Assembly: GCF_037975245.1 (NCBI RefSeq)
Contig: NC_092575.1
Coordinates: 7,413,001-7,477,000 of the forward strand
Reading direction: 5' to 3'
Origin: Apostichopus japonicus
Lineage: Eukaryota; Echinodermata; Holothuroidea; Aspidochirotida; Stichopodidae
Length of the DNA: 64,000 nt
A model generated the notes under the pieces. That model was given only the letters and a program-made list of their open reading frames with translations. It was not told the origin of the DNA and made no database searches. Below are positions 30,001 through 41,464 of this stretch, piece after piece. The number at the start of each line of letters is the position of its first letter. The stretch's first letter is position 1. Position numbers and translations under genes: made by a program.

Positions 30001-31159
30001 AGGTATTTATAATAACATGTTATAAATACTTTGCTCACAGAAAAGCATTCATGAAGGAAGTTGTGTAGGCTATAACTTGTGGATGACATTGATACGGTAT
30101 ACGGGGGTGCTGATTGGTGGATAACAGTCCATATAGGATACACAGAGCACACACATATCACAATGTAATATAAAAATTAAATAACACAGCAGCTGATGGT
30201 AGTAGTTTTAAAGACGGTTTCTAGTTCGCTTGAGTCTATAGACATGGTTACGTTTGATCGCAGCAATTCTAACTTTAATCGTGCAAATTGTGGATGAATT
30301 CAAGCAACAGTAGAACCTAGGGAGGAAGAGGAGTCAATTTGGGGTGGGGGAGGGAGGTGGGGGTAAATTTTGGAGCATATCAAAGAGAAGAATGATTGGT
30401 GGCTATGAAAGGTACAATGGTCCACTGTGACGTTATTATTATAAAGCTCACTCCATTGTCTTTTAAAAAAAAAAAATTACCCTGAACTGAGTAAAAACAA
30501 TCAAGAAAGTTTCAGAAGTGGGTTTGGACTAGTAAATAGGCCTGGTATGGTTCTGGTCTACTATTTCAGGCTGTTATGTAATTTGTCATTTTTTTCTTTC
30601 TTTCTCTCTCTTTCTTTCGTTTCCATTGAATTTTGCTTTGTTGACAATTGTTAATCAATATAATGGTAATATTGTCTATGTCCATGCTTAAGTTATATTC
30701 ATTTCATAAAATATTTTTGGATAAACAATAAAGTTAGGCCAGATTTTTACTTGAATTATATTTCAATTTCTGTTTTCTCTTGTTTTTTTTTTTGGTTTCT
30801 ACCTTTTCCTTAGTCAATTCTTATTCAGCTACTTCACAGTCATCACTTGGGTTAGTTAAGGAGACACGAATCTGACAGTTGAACCACACCCCACCTGCGC
30901 AAACAAGAAAAAAATTGCATTATAACCCGATATTAATATGCAACAGGGTGGATTCCAAGTCCAACCAGTTGGGAAAGTCTTGGTAAATGCTAATTCCTCT
31001 CTAAACTGCCCCCCAATCTCACGCTTCAAAGCACTCGTATTGTACAAACAGTTCCTAAACTGTTCACCCAGTTGGGACAATTTTTGGTTTTCGCTGATAA
31101 TCATAACCTTTGCATTCATGATGGCGTATGTGTGTATGTAAGTGCGTGTGTGTGCATGA

Positions 31160-31440
31160 CACCTTGCATGTAAACAATATCTCAAGAAGGGAAGCTTGGG
31201 CCAATCTCATATTTGGTCAGTTGGTGAACCATATTGAGTAAGAATGAGCCTATTGTTTTTAGTGGAGGTCAAAGTTCATTTGGGATCAAAAGGGGTCAAA
31301 TTGTGAAAACCTTGTAAACATGATATCTCAAGATGGAAAGCTGGGATCGATTTCGTGTGAAGGAATACCACATTAAGAAAAAGAAGCCTATTTTGTGGTG
31401 GTCAAAGGATACTTGAGTCACCAGATGCCAAATTGTGGAT
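31160..31440 (+). repeat. Half-site repeat units (related to S6K intron 7 array)
   Basis: Two degenerate units with TATCTCAAGAAGGGAAGCTT- or TATCTCAAGATGGAAAGCTG-like, GGTCAAATTGTGAAAACC and GTAAACATGATATC blocks. Contains a DR1-type AGGTCAAAGTTCA at 31266-31278. Confidence 0.55.
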
Positions 31441-32079
31441 ACCTTTTTTTAATAAGCTACTGTTTCTCCCACCAACCAGTTTATCCGAAACGTGTGTTAC
31501 GCCTCATAAGAATAGGAGGCTGTAGGCAATTGGAAATTATAGCTTATGGGCATTGGTAGAATCAAATTAAAATCTCACAAACAAAGCTCAGTAGGCTTCA
31601 GCGTGTCGCTAAGGTGCATATCTTCGCTACATACATTGCATGCAAACTGGTGCACTCTTTGTACATACAGCGGTGCTATATGAAGTTTTTCCGTCATATT
31701 TCGCAATTGTCGAGATTCAGTGCCAAATAAAAACTTCAGGTTTGGATAAAGTTACGTAAGGGTAATGGCTAGGCGCCGTTTACGAAAATTAACTGTCGCC
31801 TTGTTAGATTTCTATCAATAACCAATCTCAATGCGAGTTAAATGGTTCGCTATCTGCCCGTGCATTATGTACGGGAAGTTTTCATGTGCGGAGATTGTTC
31901 ACAACCTTCATGGAGTATTTACAAACATACAGCAAAAGCATCATTTAAAATCTAAAATAACAATTTATTAGAGGAACTGTTTGTTTTAAAGGCATTCATA
32001 AATATGTTGTGTTCCTATACAGGTGCGTATCCAGGGGGGGGCGTTGGGGGCGCGCGCCCCCCGGGTATGGAAAAGAGGA

Positions 32080-32227
32080 GAGAAAAAAAGAGAAGAAAAA
32101 AGGGAAAAGGAGGGGGGAAAAAGAAAAGGAGGAGAGGAAGGAAGGGAAAAGAAAAAGAAAAAAGAGAGAAAAAGGAAAAAAGGAGGGAGTAGAAGATAGC
32201 CAAGACCTCGGGAAGAGAAAGAGGAAC
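32080..32227. repeat. Polypurine tract within copy 2
   Basis: About 145 bp, nearly all A/G on the plus strand, after GGGGGGGGCGTTGGGGGCGCGC. It matches the tract in copy 1. Confidence 0.75.
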
Positions 32228-32607
32228 AGTCATAGTTAAAGCGTTGATCCCTATAATATACACAGGGTAGCCAGTGACAGATCAAGGATTACGGAGGGGG
32301 TGTGCGCCTCACCCTACCCCTTACACCGACAACTCCATTTTTGACGTTTCCATTTTTCCTCTCTCACTAATGTATCTATATAAACTAGCAGATATACCCG
32401 TATATAAAATATGCCAATATACTGTGGTTGTATAGTTATGGCTGTAACTATGGCTGCTCTTTGTGAAATTGTACCGATTGAAAGGTGAAGAGGCATTATT
32501 AGATAGAATTAGGGGCAGTGCCTGTGGCAGGGAGGCGGTGAAATATTGGTCAATTTTTTGACCAATATTTCATGACCAATATTTCATGACCAATATTACA
32601 TGACATT

Positions 32608-32636
32608 ACATCTTTGTCATGTAATGACAAAGATGT
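32608..32636. repeat. Perfect 13-bp hairpin
   Basis: ACATCTTTGTCAT, a GTA loop, then ATGACAAAGATGT. It sits among ATGACCAATATTTC tandem copies (32560-32600). Confidence 0.85.
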
Positions 32637-33489
32637 CATTACATCCTTCAGACAATGTAACAAATGAGAACATATATCTACATTCACTGCAACTAAGTCT
32701 GCACCCTTCAGGTAATGTAACAGATGAAATTTGGTACCTGTCAAGCTAAATACAGTAGTCAGTAACATGTTGTCTCTTTACTGTGGCTATCACTAAGCAT
32801 CCACTGTTCATAGCTTACTGTGTATACAATTGAAAACTACAAAGCTTTTTATGCAAGATTTTTCAGTAGAACACTTAACCCCAGTAGGCTATTTACAGTA
32901 CTGTCCTTCTTGAAAAGTCATATGGTTATGGCTAAAAATGGTCACCGTCACACTGAATTCCTGAATTCGAGAATAGCTAAGGATAGTGTGTGTACAGTGA
33001 CGTCACTGTCACGCCGAATCCGAGAATAGCATAATCCGCTCAGTGTTTGAGGCACATGTTCACTTAAATGCAAATAACGTTAGACCTAGGCTAAGAATAG
33101 TCACACGAACATCACCATGTTACACACGAACATCAACAGGTGTAACATTAGGCCAAGGCTAGGCCTATGTCAAGTTAGGATAGCCAACCTGCAGTGCTAC
33201 CGTGCGTACGAACAGCACCAGGTCAACCGAATTCGAGAATAGAATAATTTGCTCACTGCTTGAGGCACATTACTTGAATGCAAACTGAAGGCCGATCACA
33301 CAACTCACCAATCGTAGTCACACGAACATCACTGCGTTACACACGAACAGCACCAGGTGTAAACATTAGGCCAAGGCTATGCCAAGTTCGGATATACTAT
33401 ATAGCCTACCGTACCGTGCGTACATGAACAGCGCCAAGTGTAACAGTGTAACCTCTAGGCTAGGCTAAGGATAGTGTGTGTACGGTGAC

Positions 33490-34397
33490 GTCCCGGTCGC
33501 GAAATTATTTTTCCCACTTCGACGCGGCCATATTAGCATAATGGGCGTGGACTATCGGTCGTTGTTACGGTTTATTGGTCACGTCACAGACTATGCAGTG
33601 ATATCTCTCGGGTGTTTGTTTGGGTGCTGAAAGTTCTCAATTAAGTTACATGTCAGGGATTCTAGTACACGTACCAGTAAAATAAATAGTATAGTACAGA
33701 GGGACATTGCTATTTAGGCATAGTTATAGCAGGGAGCTGCTACTCTAACAGTAACAGCTCCCTGGTTATAGTTAATACAGACGCAAGTGACAACTGTTTA
33801 ATAAAATGGGTAGAATATTTCAAGTCCGTAACAATACCCAGTAGCGTACGTAAACTAATGATGAAAGCACGTAGGCTCCTTACTGCCGTTTAAAAGGGGG
33901 TTCATTTATAAATGAACAAATAATTTAGAATGATGGATAAAACAATATGGGGCACAATACAATACATGTATAGGTTTTTAGCATTGAAAGGTCAGTGGGC
34001 CTACCTGGTGTAATATGAAGTGTAATAATCAATACCACGGGAGGTTCATTTATAACTTTTCCAGACCCTGCTGTCACGGGAGGTTCTTTTCCAGACACGG
34101 GAGGTTCATAACACATCTAATAAACAAACACAGTTTGATTTTGTGATGGAATTTACCTCAAGAGCTCCATAAGACCCGATTGACTGGGAGGAGCAGTCGC
34201 ACATCATCATGCATCTCATGAAGTCATGTCTTAGGCCTGAGTATATTAGGCCTGAGTATATTAGCTGAGTATATTATTAAAGAGCTATACGTTAGAGCTC
34301 GAAGTCGAAGTCACAAACTTGCCGGCCTGTGACGTATTTCATAAGCCACGCCCATGTGGCCGCGTCGAAGTGGGAAAAATAATTTCGCGTCCCGGTC
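33490..34397. mobile_element. Mutator-like MITE with 9-bp target duplication
   Basis: Element 33499-34388 starts GCGAAATTATTTTTCCCACT and ends with its reverse complement. The terminal inverted repeat is about 33 bp perfect (through CGACGCGGCCA) and then continues imperfectly with GGGCGTGG. It is flanked by GTCCCGGTC at 33490-33498 and 34389-34397, a perfect 9-bp duplication. Long TIRs plus 9 bp is the signature of Mutator (MULE) elements. It is 890 bp, noncoding, and itself contains a 35-bp hairpin insertion. Confidence 0.8.
33723..33771. mobile_element. Mini-hairpin element A (35 bp) with 7-bp direct repeats
   Basis: CAGGGAGCTG at 33730, a middle CTACTCTAACAGTAA, then CAGCTCCCTG ending 33764. 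Bounded on each side by GTTATAG (33723-33729 and 33765-33771). A sister copy with its own, different 7-bp repeats is at 57363-57407. Confidence 0.7.
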
Positions 34398-36453
34398 ACA
34401 TCGAATCGGAGAATAACACAATTCGCTCACTGTTTGAGGCACATGTTCACTTGCAAATTGAAGGGCCGATCACACAACTCACCAATCACTTACTAATTGT
34501 CCCGCTACTGCCGTGGCGTGTAGGCCTACATCTGCCGTGGCGTGTAGGCCTACATCTACAAACTGTACAACTTCGTTTCATTTAAACAACTTTTATACCG
34601 CAGCGCTACGTCGACGAAGGAGCGCAAATATCACCTAAAACACAAAGCTCACGATACGAAAAACAATCTGTAATGGATATTTCAAGATGATTTATTCTTA
34701 AGTTACCAAAACGCGACAATTATACCAAAACTAAGCCCCCTTAGGACAATAAGAAAAACAAATTATGTCTTTTCCGAAAATTGTAGTCTAATCGAGCAGC
34801 AGACGACTGAGAAAAGTGATTTCAAACAATTATAAGCTTAGCCAAATTATAGTAAGGATACTATATATGGTCTATCATAACGCGTGTGTGTGTATGGACG
34901 CCTTAAACAATTGTACAATTGTGCTATATGGAACCAACTGTGGCTGGTCTTGAAATCGACCGAGTCGTCGGGGTACATGACGCATTTCGGGAAGGGGGCG
35001 ACCGCCCCCCCCCCCCCCCGAGCAAATTTTCTTTATGACATCGCTAGTAATTTCAAAATAGACAATGCTTAGATGCAACTTACAAGGCCTGGGAAGTGTC
35101 ATTTCCAGCGATCTGGGAGGCATTTTCGGCCAAAATTTTTCTTGTACGCTTCGCGCCAACTCATGGTGGCGCTTCGCTTAGATAGTTTGCCTACAGGCTT
35201 CGCCCTTCCCTTGGCAATTACTCGCTACACTCCTGTTCGAATTTGTAAAGCAAAGAGCAGATATAACATCATATCAGTGAGCATTGAAATGCATGTTCCA
35301 CGATGAACAGCCTCAAAAACTGTCTATGTGTGTAGTTAAAGGCGTAGGAGCCCAATTGGATTTGGGGGCTGTAATGACTTGCCCGAAAAAAAAGCCAAAA
35401 TTTTTCGCGCGCGTTCAACATATCAATGCCAATATCATATAAGCAAGCATCGGTCATTACAGTGCATAGCATCGTGTACCTTACGGTCCGTGAAAGTTGC
35501 ACAGTATACCGCTGGATGCTATGTAAACAACCAAATGTCTTATGTAGATGGAGAAAAATCATACAGATCCATTTATGTCAAAACTCTCTTTTACAGTAGT
35601 AATGTCGGCCAAGCTTAGAACTTTATTTTAATTACCAAGGATCATTTTAAGCTATTCATTGCTATTTATATTTCTTTCAGTAGGTGCCCGAAAAAGATGG
35701 GGAAAAATTTGGTTGCGGGTGGGGGGGGGAGGGGGCTGCAGCCACCGCTTTCTACGGGACCTACGCCTATGTGTGTAGTGTTCGGTTTCGATATACCTGA
35801 TATCGGAAATATCTGCTATTTTTCATTTCCTTCAACCAAGTTTTATAATAGCCATTATAAGAGGTTTTAATATTTGTACACCAATAAATTAACTGTATCT
35901 GAATTTTCGAAAATTTCCTCACCAACATTCTTCATCATACTTTCCTCTACTCGTGCAACTTAGACCTGTCTGTTAGGGGTTCAAAGAGGTTTTTCTATAT
36001 TGCTTGTCCATAGATTGAATTTTGTGCAACATTATGGGTATGTTTTGAAGTGATTTTATTCACGAGAAATGTGAATTTTCAAATTCTCAACAAATAATGG
36101 GCTTAAAACATTGAAAAGTGGGGCTTTCGGATATTGTGGGCCGTGACGTAGAATCACCTACAAAAGCAATGATCCATAGGACATGCAATGAGGTCGAACA
36201 TGATGTGTGACTGGTGACAATCTGTAAAAAGGTTATGGATGGAAAAAACTTTTGGGAAACACTTGGTTCTCAGGCAAAAGTGTACATCTGGTTGGTCATT
36301 TTCAAGCCCGAGAAGTGCTATTTCCGGTGATCTGGGGGGTATCAAAACCAGAAATTTTCTTGTACGCTGCGCGCCAACCGATGGTGGCGCTCCGCTTCGA
36401 TATAGTAATTCGCGCCCCCCGGGTTAGAAAATCCTGGATACGCCCCTGCTATA

Positions 36454-38060
36454 TTAATTTCTCAACCAATTAAACAATATTAAACGTCGATATCACAATG
36501 GATTGGTTATGCGCAGGCAACACCTGCCCAATAGAGTATATGCTGGTAGACTACTAATCACAAGCATTGTTAAAATGTTTCGTGTCAGAATTCCAATTCT
36601 AACATGGCCAAACATCTTCTAAATTGTTTCTTAATGCATTTCGTACATGCCATCAGTCATAAATCGCAAAATATACAACAATTTAAGGAATTTTCGAGAC
36701 AAGTTTGTTGTTATTGCTGCTAGGATTTTTTTGCAAAGATTTTCAATCAACACCAGCTGCGAGTTGAAGATATGCTCTTTCATGCCCTTAGATTTTCATT
36801 GCGTAAAATATCGGGGGAAGAGGAGTTGGTAGGAGATAAACAGTGGAGGGACAAAGAGAGGATTATAAGGGAAGGGGATAGGGAATAAACTGGAGAAGGA
36901 CAAAGACAAAGAGGCCTCTTCCCCTGTTGGTTTCTTTCTTTCTTCTCTCCATCCCTTGTCTACTAATGCCCTTACAGATCAATATGTGTTCATCATGCTC
37001 CTGTTTGTATTCTGTGTGTGTTTTTGTGTAAGTTCTGTAACTGTTACTTGTCATTTAGCCTCTGAAGAAGATCCTGCTAGGATTGAAACGTCAGGCCAAC
37101 TCACTTTTGCACATTATTTATAATTCTGCGACATGTTTTCTTTGTTCAGCACTTACTTTTGGTGGAATAACTTTCAATTTCTACACTGCGTAAACATGAT
37201 TTTCCAATATACAATTACACAGCACCATGTATCTGCCCAAGTGCCTAATCTTTGTTTACAGCAAGTATTGATGTTTTAGATCCGTACTATGCAGAACTGA
37301 ACAACAACCATCATAGTGCAGAGTGAATTTGCGTTTTGGCGAGTATATTTGTAATCACGATCCTCAAATAGCGATTACCTTCAAAATATTTGTCTAGGCT
37401 TGAGAAGAAGCCATGTTGTCTTTGGTAGAGATCAATATGTATGCTGAATACAAGAAAAGTGTGCATCTCGGTTATCAGCTTCTAATGTGAATATTGTTCG
37501 TTGTATCTCAATGATATTTACAGGACTACTTTGACGTATGTTGTATGCTACAGCCTAGTGTGTCACATTCATATAAGATAATTCATGTAGCATCATCGAA
37601 ACCAAACTGCAGTTTTGCTGTCTGGTTTACCTTTGACATATGACGTCATCAATCACACAGGCACGAGTTTACATGGTCAGGCAACTACCCACCAAGTTTG
37701 AACTTCATCGGCATGTGACGAGTTCGCGGCACACTTTGTTGCTCACACAGTACACTCTTAAAACGTTGGTTAAAAAAAGAATGGTATAGGACCCCCGTTC
37801 ACTTAATTGGTTAGTTTGTACCCTTAAGTTGGTTAACTGGCAGAGTTTGGGCCATTCCAATAAGTATGTACATTTCACAGCCCGACGTTTAACCAACTTG
37901 TTTATAACTTTACCGCTCTCTGAGTAAAAAATTCGCGCGTACACATATATGTACACTGTACGTACATCAGTGCAGCATCTATAACACACACTACATAACA
38001 CGTCATGCATAGTACGATCCCTGACAGGCTGGTTTAGTTATCAAGATTACAGCTAACGCC
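36454..38060. other. Intergenic, no gene recognised
   Basis: No exon found. Contains the conserved GAAGAAGATCCTGCTAGGAT block (37059-37098) and, from 37751, an ACACTCTTAAAACGTTGGTT repeat (below). The promoter of the next gene should lie at its right end. Confidence 0.4.
37751..37905. repeat. TTGGTTAA repeat element, copy 1
   Basis: Starts ACACTCTTAAAACGTTGGTT and contains TTGGTTAG, TTGGTTAA and, inverted, TTTAACCAAC at about 37889. The element at 44580-44975 ends in the mirrored AACCAACTGTTTTTAGAGTGT. Confidence 0.45.
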
Positions 38061-39641
38061 ATGGCAGATATCGAAGACAGTGCTGTCTTGATTTTCTTGA
38101 AAAAATACCAGGTCGAGTCTCTACATGAAACTTTTATCGGTAAGTGTAGCTTAACATTGGTAAAAAGTATGAACTTATGTGGGCACTGAGACCCCCAGTG
38201 ACAGTATAACGTTAGGCTCATAGGCCAACGTTAGGCTTATACTAGGCTAACGTTAATACTAGTACTATACTAGTATGCCTAATACTAACACTAGTAATAT
38301 TAGTAACAGTATACTACTAAACTGCCACTGAGTTTAACACAGTGCTTTAATCGATGTTAAATGTTATGAATCTTTTTCGTGTTTTCACCTTATAGTGTTG
38401 TTCGTGTAAACGACATAGGCCTAGGCCTAATTATTAATGAAAATGTTGTATCCTATTAAAGTCCAAATACAAAAACTTCGACCAACTGTCTAGGCCTATA
38501 GCCTAGCCTAGTGTATACACCCTATTTTCAAGTGCCCTGGAGACCAAGAGATATTTTTAATAGAATTTATAATAAAAATTATTCAATATGGTTATGTTTC
38601 TGAATGGATTGTTTCAATTGTCAATAGATAGGCCTAGGATACAATTTGCTGTATTGTTATCAACATTTTACCTATTTCCTTTTAATCTACAGGCCAAGCT
38701 CCTTTATTAAGGCAGCGTTAGCAGCTCAGCAGTTGTTGATTTGTTTCCATTTCTGAAGGATCCAGAATCTCCTGGGGTTATGTAAGCATGTTTATGTTCT
38801 AATATCCCTCGGCTTAGTTGTCATTAGCCATAGTATAGACCACTTTCGTTGTTGTGTTGAGGTGACTAGTTTCCTTTTCCTGCCCTTTCAAAATGTCTCT
38901 AAAATGTGGACCACAACACACTGCCCACAATATCACTACTTTTTGTCATCTGCAGTCAAGTAATATACTCTTTTGTGGGATCTACCAAGTAATTTGTTCA
39001 TCTCATAGAGGACTGTGATACTGAAATCTATTTTCAATACTACCAGGATTATATAGGCATCATTAAACTGAATAATTTCTAATTGAAGTCAGCACTAGGG
39101 TGACAAGGCCTTTTAATATGTTAAAAATATCAAAATGGTTGTTCAATTGTCACATTGGGAAATCCAAAAACTGTAACATAGGCACTGGTTTTCAGTGGGC
39201 TTCATCTCTCAATCTAACCAAGGTATTAATGAAGTTTGCTGTTCAGTATTCCATAAAATATCAGAATTCTGCAACTTATTGATTATATGTGCAATTAGGG
39301 TCAAACCCATTACTTTTAGGCTTATCACTTAAAATGAATTGTCATAGTGTCCCCTGGGACAATACTGTTTCATCAGTAAGCATACAATATTTTGTGAGGA
39401 CAGTATGGAGTGCCACAGTGTCCTTAGTCATAGCGTCCATATTGTTACCGTGCAGTTGTGGACATGTACAAGACATGTTTGTGGTTTGCTGGCTAAAAGC
39501 CTATGTTTCAACCAGCTAGGAAGTTTTAAATGTTGGTGTACAACAGCTTTACATGTAGATCAATAGGTCTTTTTCTGAGTTGACTTGAATTTTGCTACCA
39601 TACTTCAGTTTGATAAAAGAGTATGCTGATTTCATGTGCAG

Positions 39642-39807
39642 GAAACATGGTACTGCAAAGGTGCTGCAGGACGACCGGCGACAGGGTATCTAGAAGAGCA
39701 CCTACGCTACGTACGTAAAAAGAAGATTGCCATGGTGAAAGATTCCCCCGGTGCATCAAGTCCACCTACTCCTTTGACTAAAGTGTCCACTCCACCAAAA
39801 TTGAGAG
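39642..39807 (+). pseudogene. SAMD3-like exon with RPATG motif
   Basis: Encodes ETWYCKG, GRPATGYLEEHLRYVRKKK, then a Ser/Pro/Thr-rich linker. The G-R-P-A-T-G-x-L-E-E-x-L-R block is a family hallmark. Intact, phase 0 in, 1 out. Confidence 0.65.
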
Positions 39808-39973
39808 GTGTGTAATAGGTTTTACCAACTATTCTCAGGATTTGACTCTCATGCCATGACAATGATCAAAGACTGGGTTATACCTACAGTACCACAACCA
39901 TTGGTAACTTCAAAATTTGATGTTAAGGCATCTCTATTTAGTAGGAAATATATGTTTTTATTGTCCTTGCCAG

Positions 39974-40164
39974 AAGCTGATCTGGAGAACAAAGAGGAAT
40001 TGGTGATGATGACTGAGTGGCTGAAATGTAACATGGAACCAAGAGAAAAAGTATTGGACTTCATGAGGCAAACTGCAGTTTACAGACAACAGCAGATCAA
40101 AGACCACTCAACTAACATTTCAGATATTCTGAAAGAGTATCAAAGGTTGTTAGACCGTGAAATG
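39974..40164 (+). pseudogene. SAMD3-like exon with DHSTNISDILKEYQRLLD
   Basis: Intact exon in frame with the previous one, phase 1 in, 0 out. It has the motifs EPREKVLDFMRQTAVYR and DHSTNISDILKEYQRLLD. Confidence 0.65.
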
Positions 40165-41305
40165 GTAACTATCAAATTTGATTTTTTGCTGCTTAATTAA
40201 AGAGAAATACGTAGGTGATTTTGCATCAAAAATACTAAAGAAGTGAGCTCTGAATACACATATTACGAAGATACTTTTCAAGACCATATCCTTTAACTCT
40301 TGAAAAAGGAAGTGGAAAAATTACTAGCAAGGTTTTGATTTAGCAGAAACACTGAAATTAATTAAGTCACTAACCTCACTGATGAGTTAATACTATATTT
40401 CACTTTGAAGCCTATTTGGCCAACTTAAAAACAGTACTTTGATTGTCTACATATCTGGTTTGATTGGAAAGTTTCACTGCTTTTTTTAAATGACGGCATT
40501 ATATTTTAAATCTCTTTTAATTTATGTCTGGAAGTTTATGACAGTTATCAGCCACACAGTGAAGAAATGTGACTGACTTTTAATTTAACCTTAGGCATCT
40601 GGCAGATCAGTATGCTTTATAAAGACCAGATTGGGAATCAATTTTATTTTTGGATGAAAATCTTGCTTTATTCAAGGATATAGCTAGGATTTTAAGAAAG
40701 GTTGCTGATGTTGAGTGTAAAAAAAGGTACAGATTCAAGCGGTATAATATGGTTTACAATTTGTACAAAGTTTTTTTGTTTTAATATGGTGTCTTTGCCA
40801 TTCAGTGCTATGGCTTTATGTGCAATGTTTGCTCTGCATTTCTTGCAATTGTGTACAAATCTAACAACTTGTCTATCATCTTGTTACAGGGAGACAAGAT
40901 AAATTATTCCCATGAATATGCTTATGTTCAGTAATGATATCACAAATGTTAAATATTGAATTTTTGCAATTCAAATTTTTCCCCCACCACATTAAAAAAA
41001 ATATTTTGAAAAAAATATATTTTTGAGATGTATTCTGAGATATTTTCAAAGCATGTGTCAATAAATGTTAAATACTTACTTTTCTTTCCCAGATGTTTTC
41101 TAAATGTTATTAAACTAGCCAAAGGTATCAAGCAGTTGGATTTACCACATCCAGCTTCAACAATACTTAGTGTTTGTATAGTTGCATGGAACCAGACTTT
41201 AACAAATTCAGTGAGAGGGATTTTTTAATGGATCCTAGCTGAGGATCAAAAAAAAAGAATACGCTTACACACATTAAAGTATTCTATTTCCCTTTGCTCT
41301 TTCAG

Positions 41306-41464
41306 ATAGAACAAGATTTTTCAGTGCTTTGGCCTGAGCATGAGGATCACCTGTATGAGAAATGGGACTTGTACTACAATGGGATTATAGAATATGGCAA
41401 ACAGGTTGAAAATTGGCAAGGCCTCTTGGATTGGAGTACGTTGACCTAGAGAGTTTGTCTATTG
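41306..41464 (+). pseudogene. SAMD3-like exon with one-base loss
   Basis: Reads IEQDFSVLWPEHEDHLYEKW onward, then NWQGLLD, and hits TAG at 41448. Shifted by one base it continues EYVDLESLSI and reaches donor GTAAGA in the phase the next exon needs. Confidence 0.65.

Larger units (their letters stand above)
24873..32014. other. S6K 3' UTR followed by a 7-kb gene desert
   Basis: The S6K 3' UTR must begin at 24873; its end is not visible, although AATAAA occurs near 26192 among other candidates. I found no exon-like frame in either strand here. Simple repeats are present: G run about 27245-27255, AT-rich run 28400-28425, (GTAT)n 29565-29592, CT-rich 30592-30620. Half-site repeats lie at 31160-31440. 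A retroelement-like conserved block (see 29950-30000) also lies here. Confidence 0.4.
32940..34510 (+). repeat. Tandem block of CGAATTCGAGAATAG units, split by a transposon
   Basis: Degenerate units with GTCAC-CGAATCCGAGAATAG, CGCTCACTGTTTGAGGCACA, TTGCAAATTGAAGGCCGATC and CACACGAACATCACC blocks start near 32950, 33010, 33220 and 34390. The last is cut off from its own upstream part (33460-33498) by the insertion 33499-34388. Confidence 0.6.
32015..36453. mobile_element. Element with CAGG-GCGTATCCAGG ends, copy 2 (4.4 kb)
   Basis: Left end CAGGTGCGTATCCAGG at 32020 and right end CCTGGATACGCCCCTG ending at 36448, flanked by a perfect 5-bp direct repeat CTATA (32015-32019, 36449-36453). The left 250 bp (G-rich block, polypurine tract, GAGGAACAGT...) and right 570 bp match copy 1. 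The middle carries unrelated sequence, including a tandem block, a Mutator-like insertion (33499-34388) and another partial family member (about 34975-35190, with CGCTTCGCGCCAACTCATGG). No transposase gene is readable. It may be two halves separated by later insertions. Confidence 0.65.

Noticed and set aside
34975-35190. Separate gene frames around the GCTTCGCGCCAAC block
   Set aside because: The sequence matches the right part of the CAGG element family, so these frames are transposon noise.
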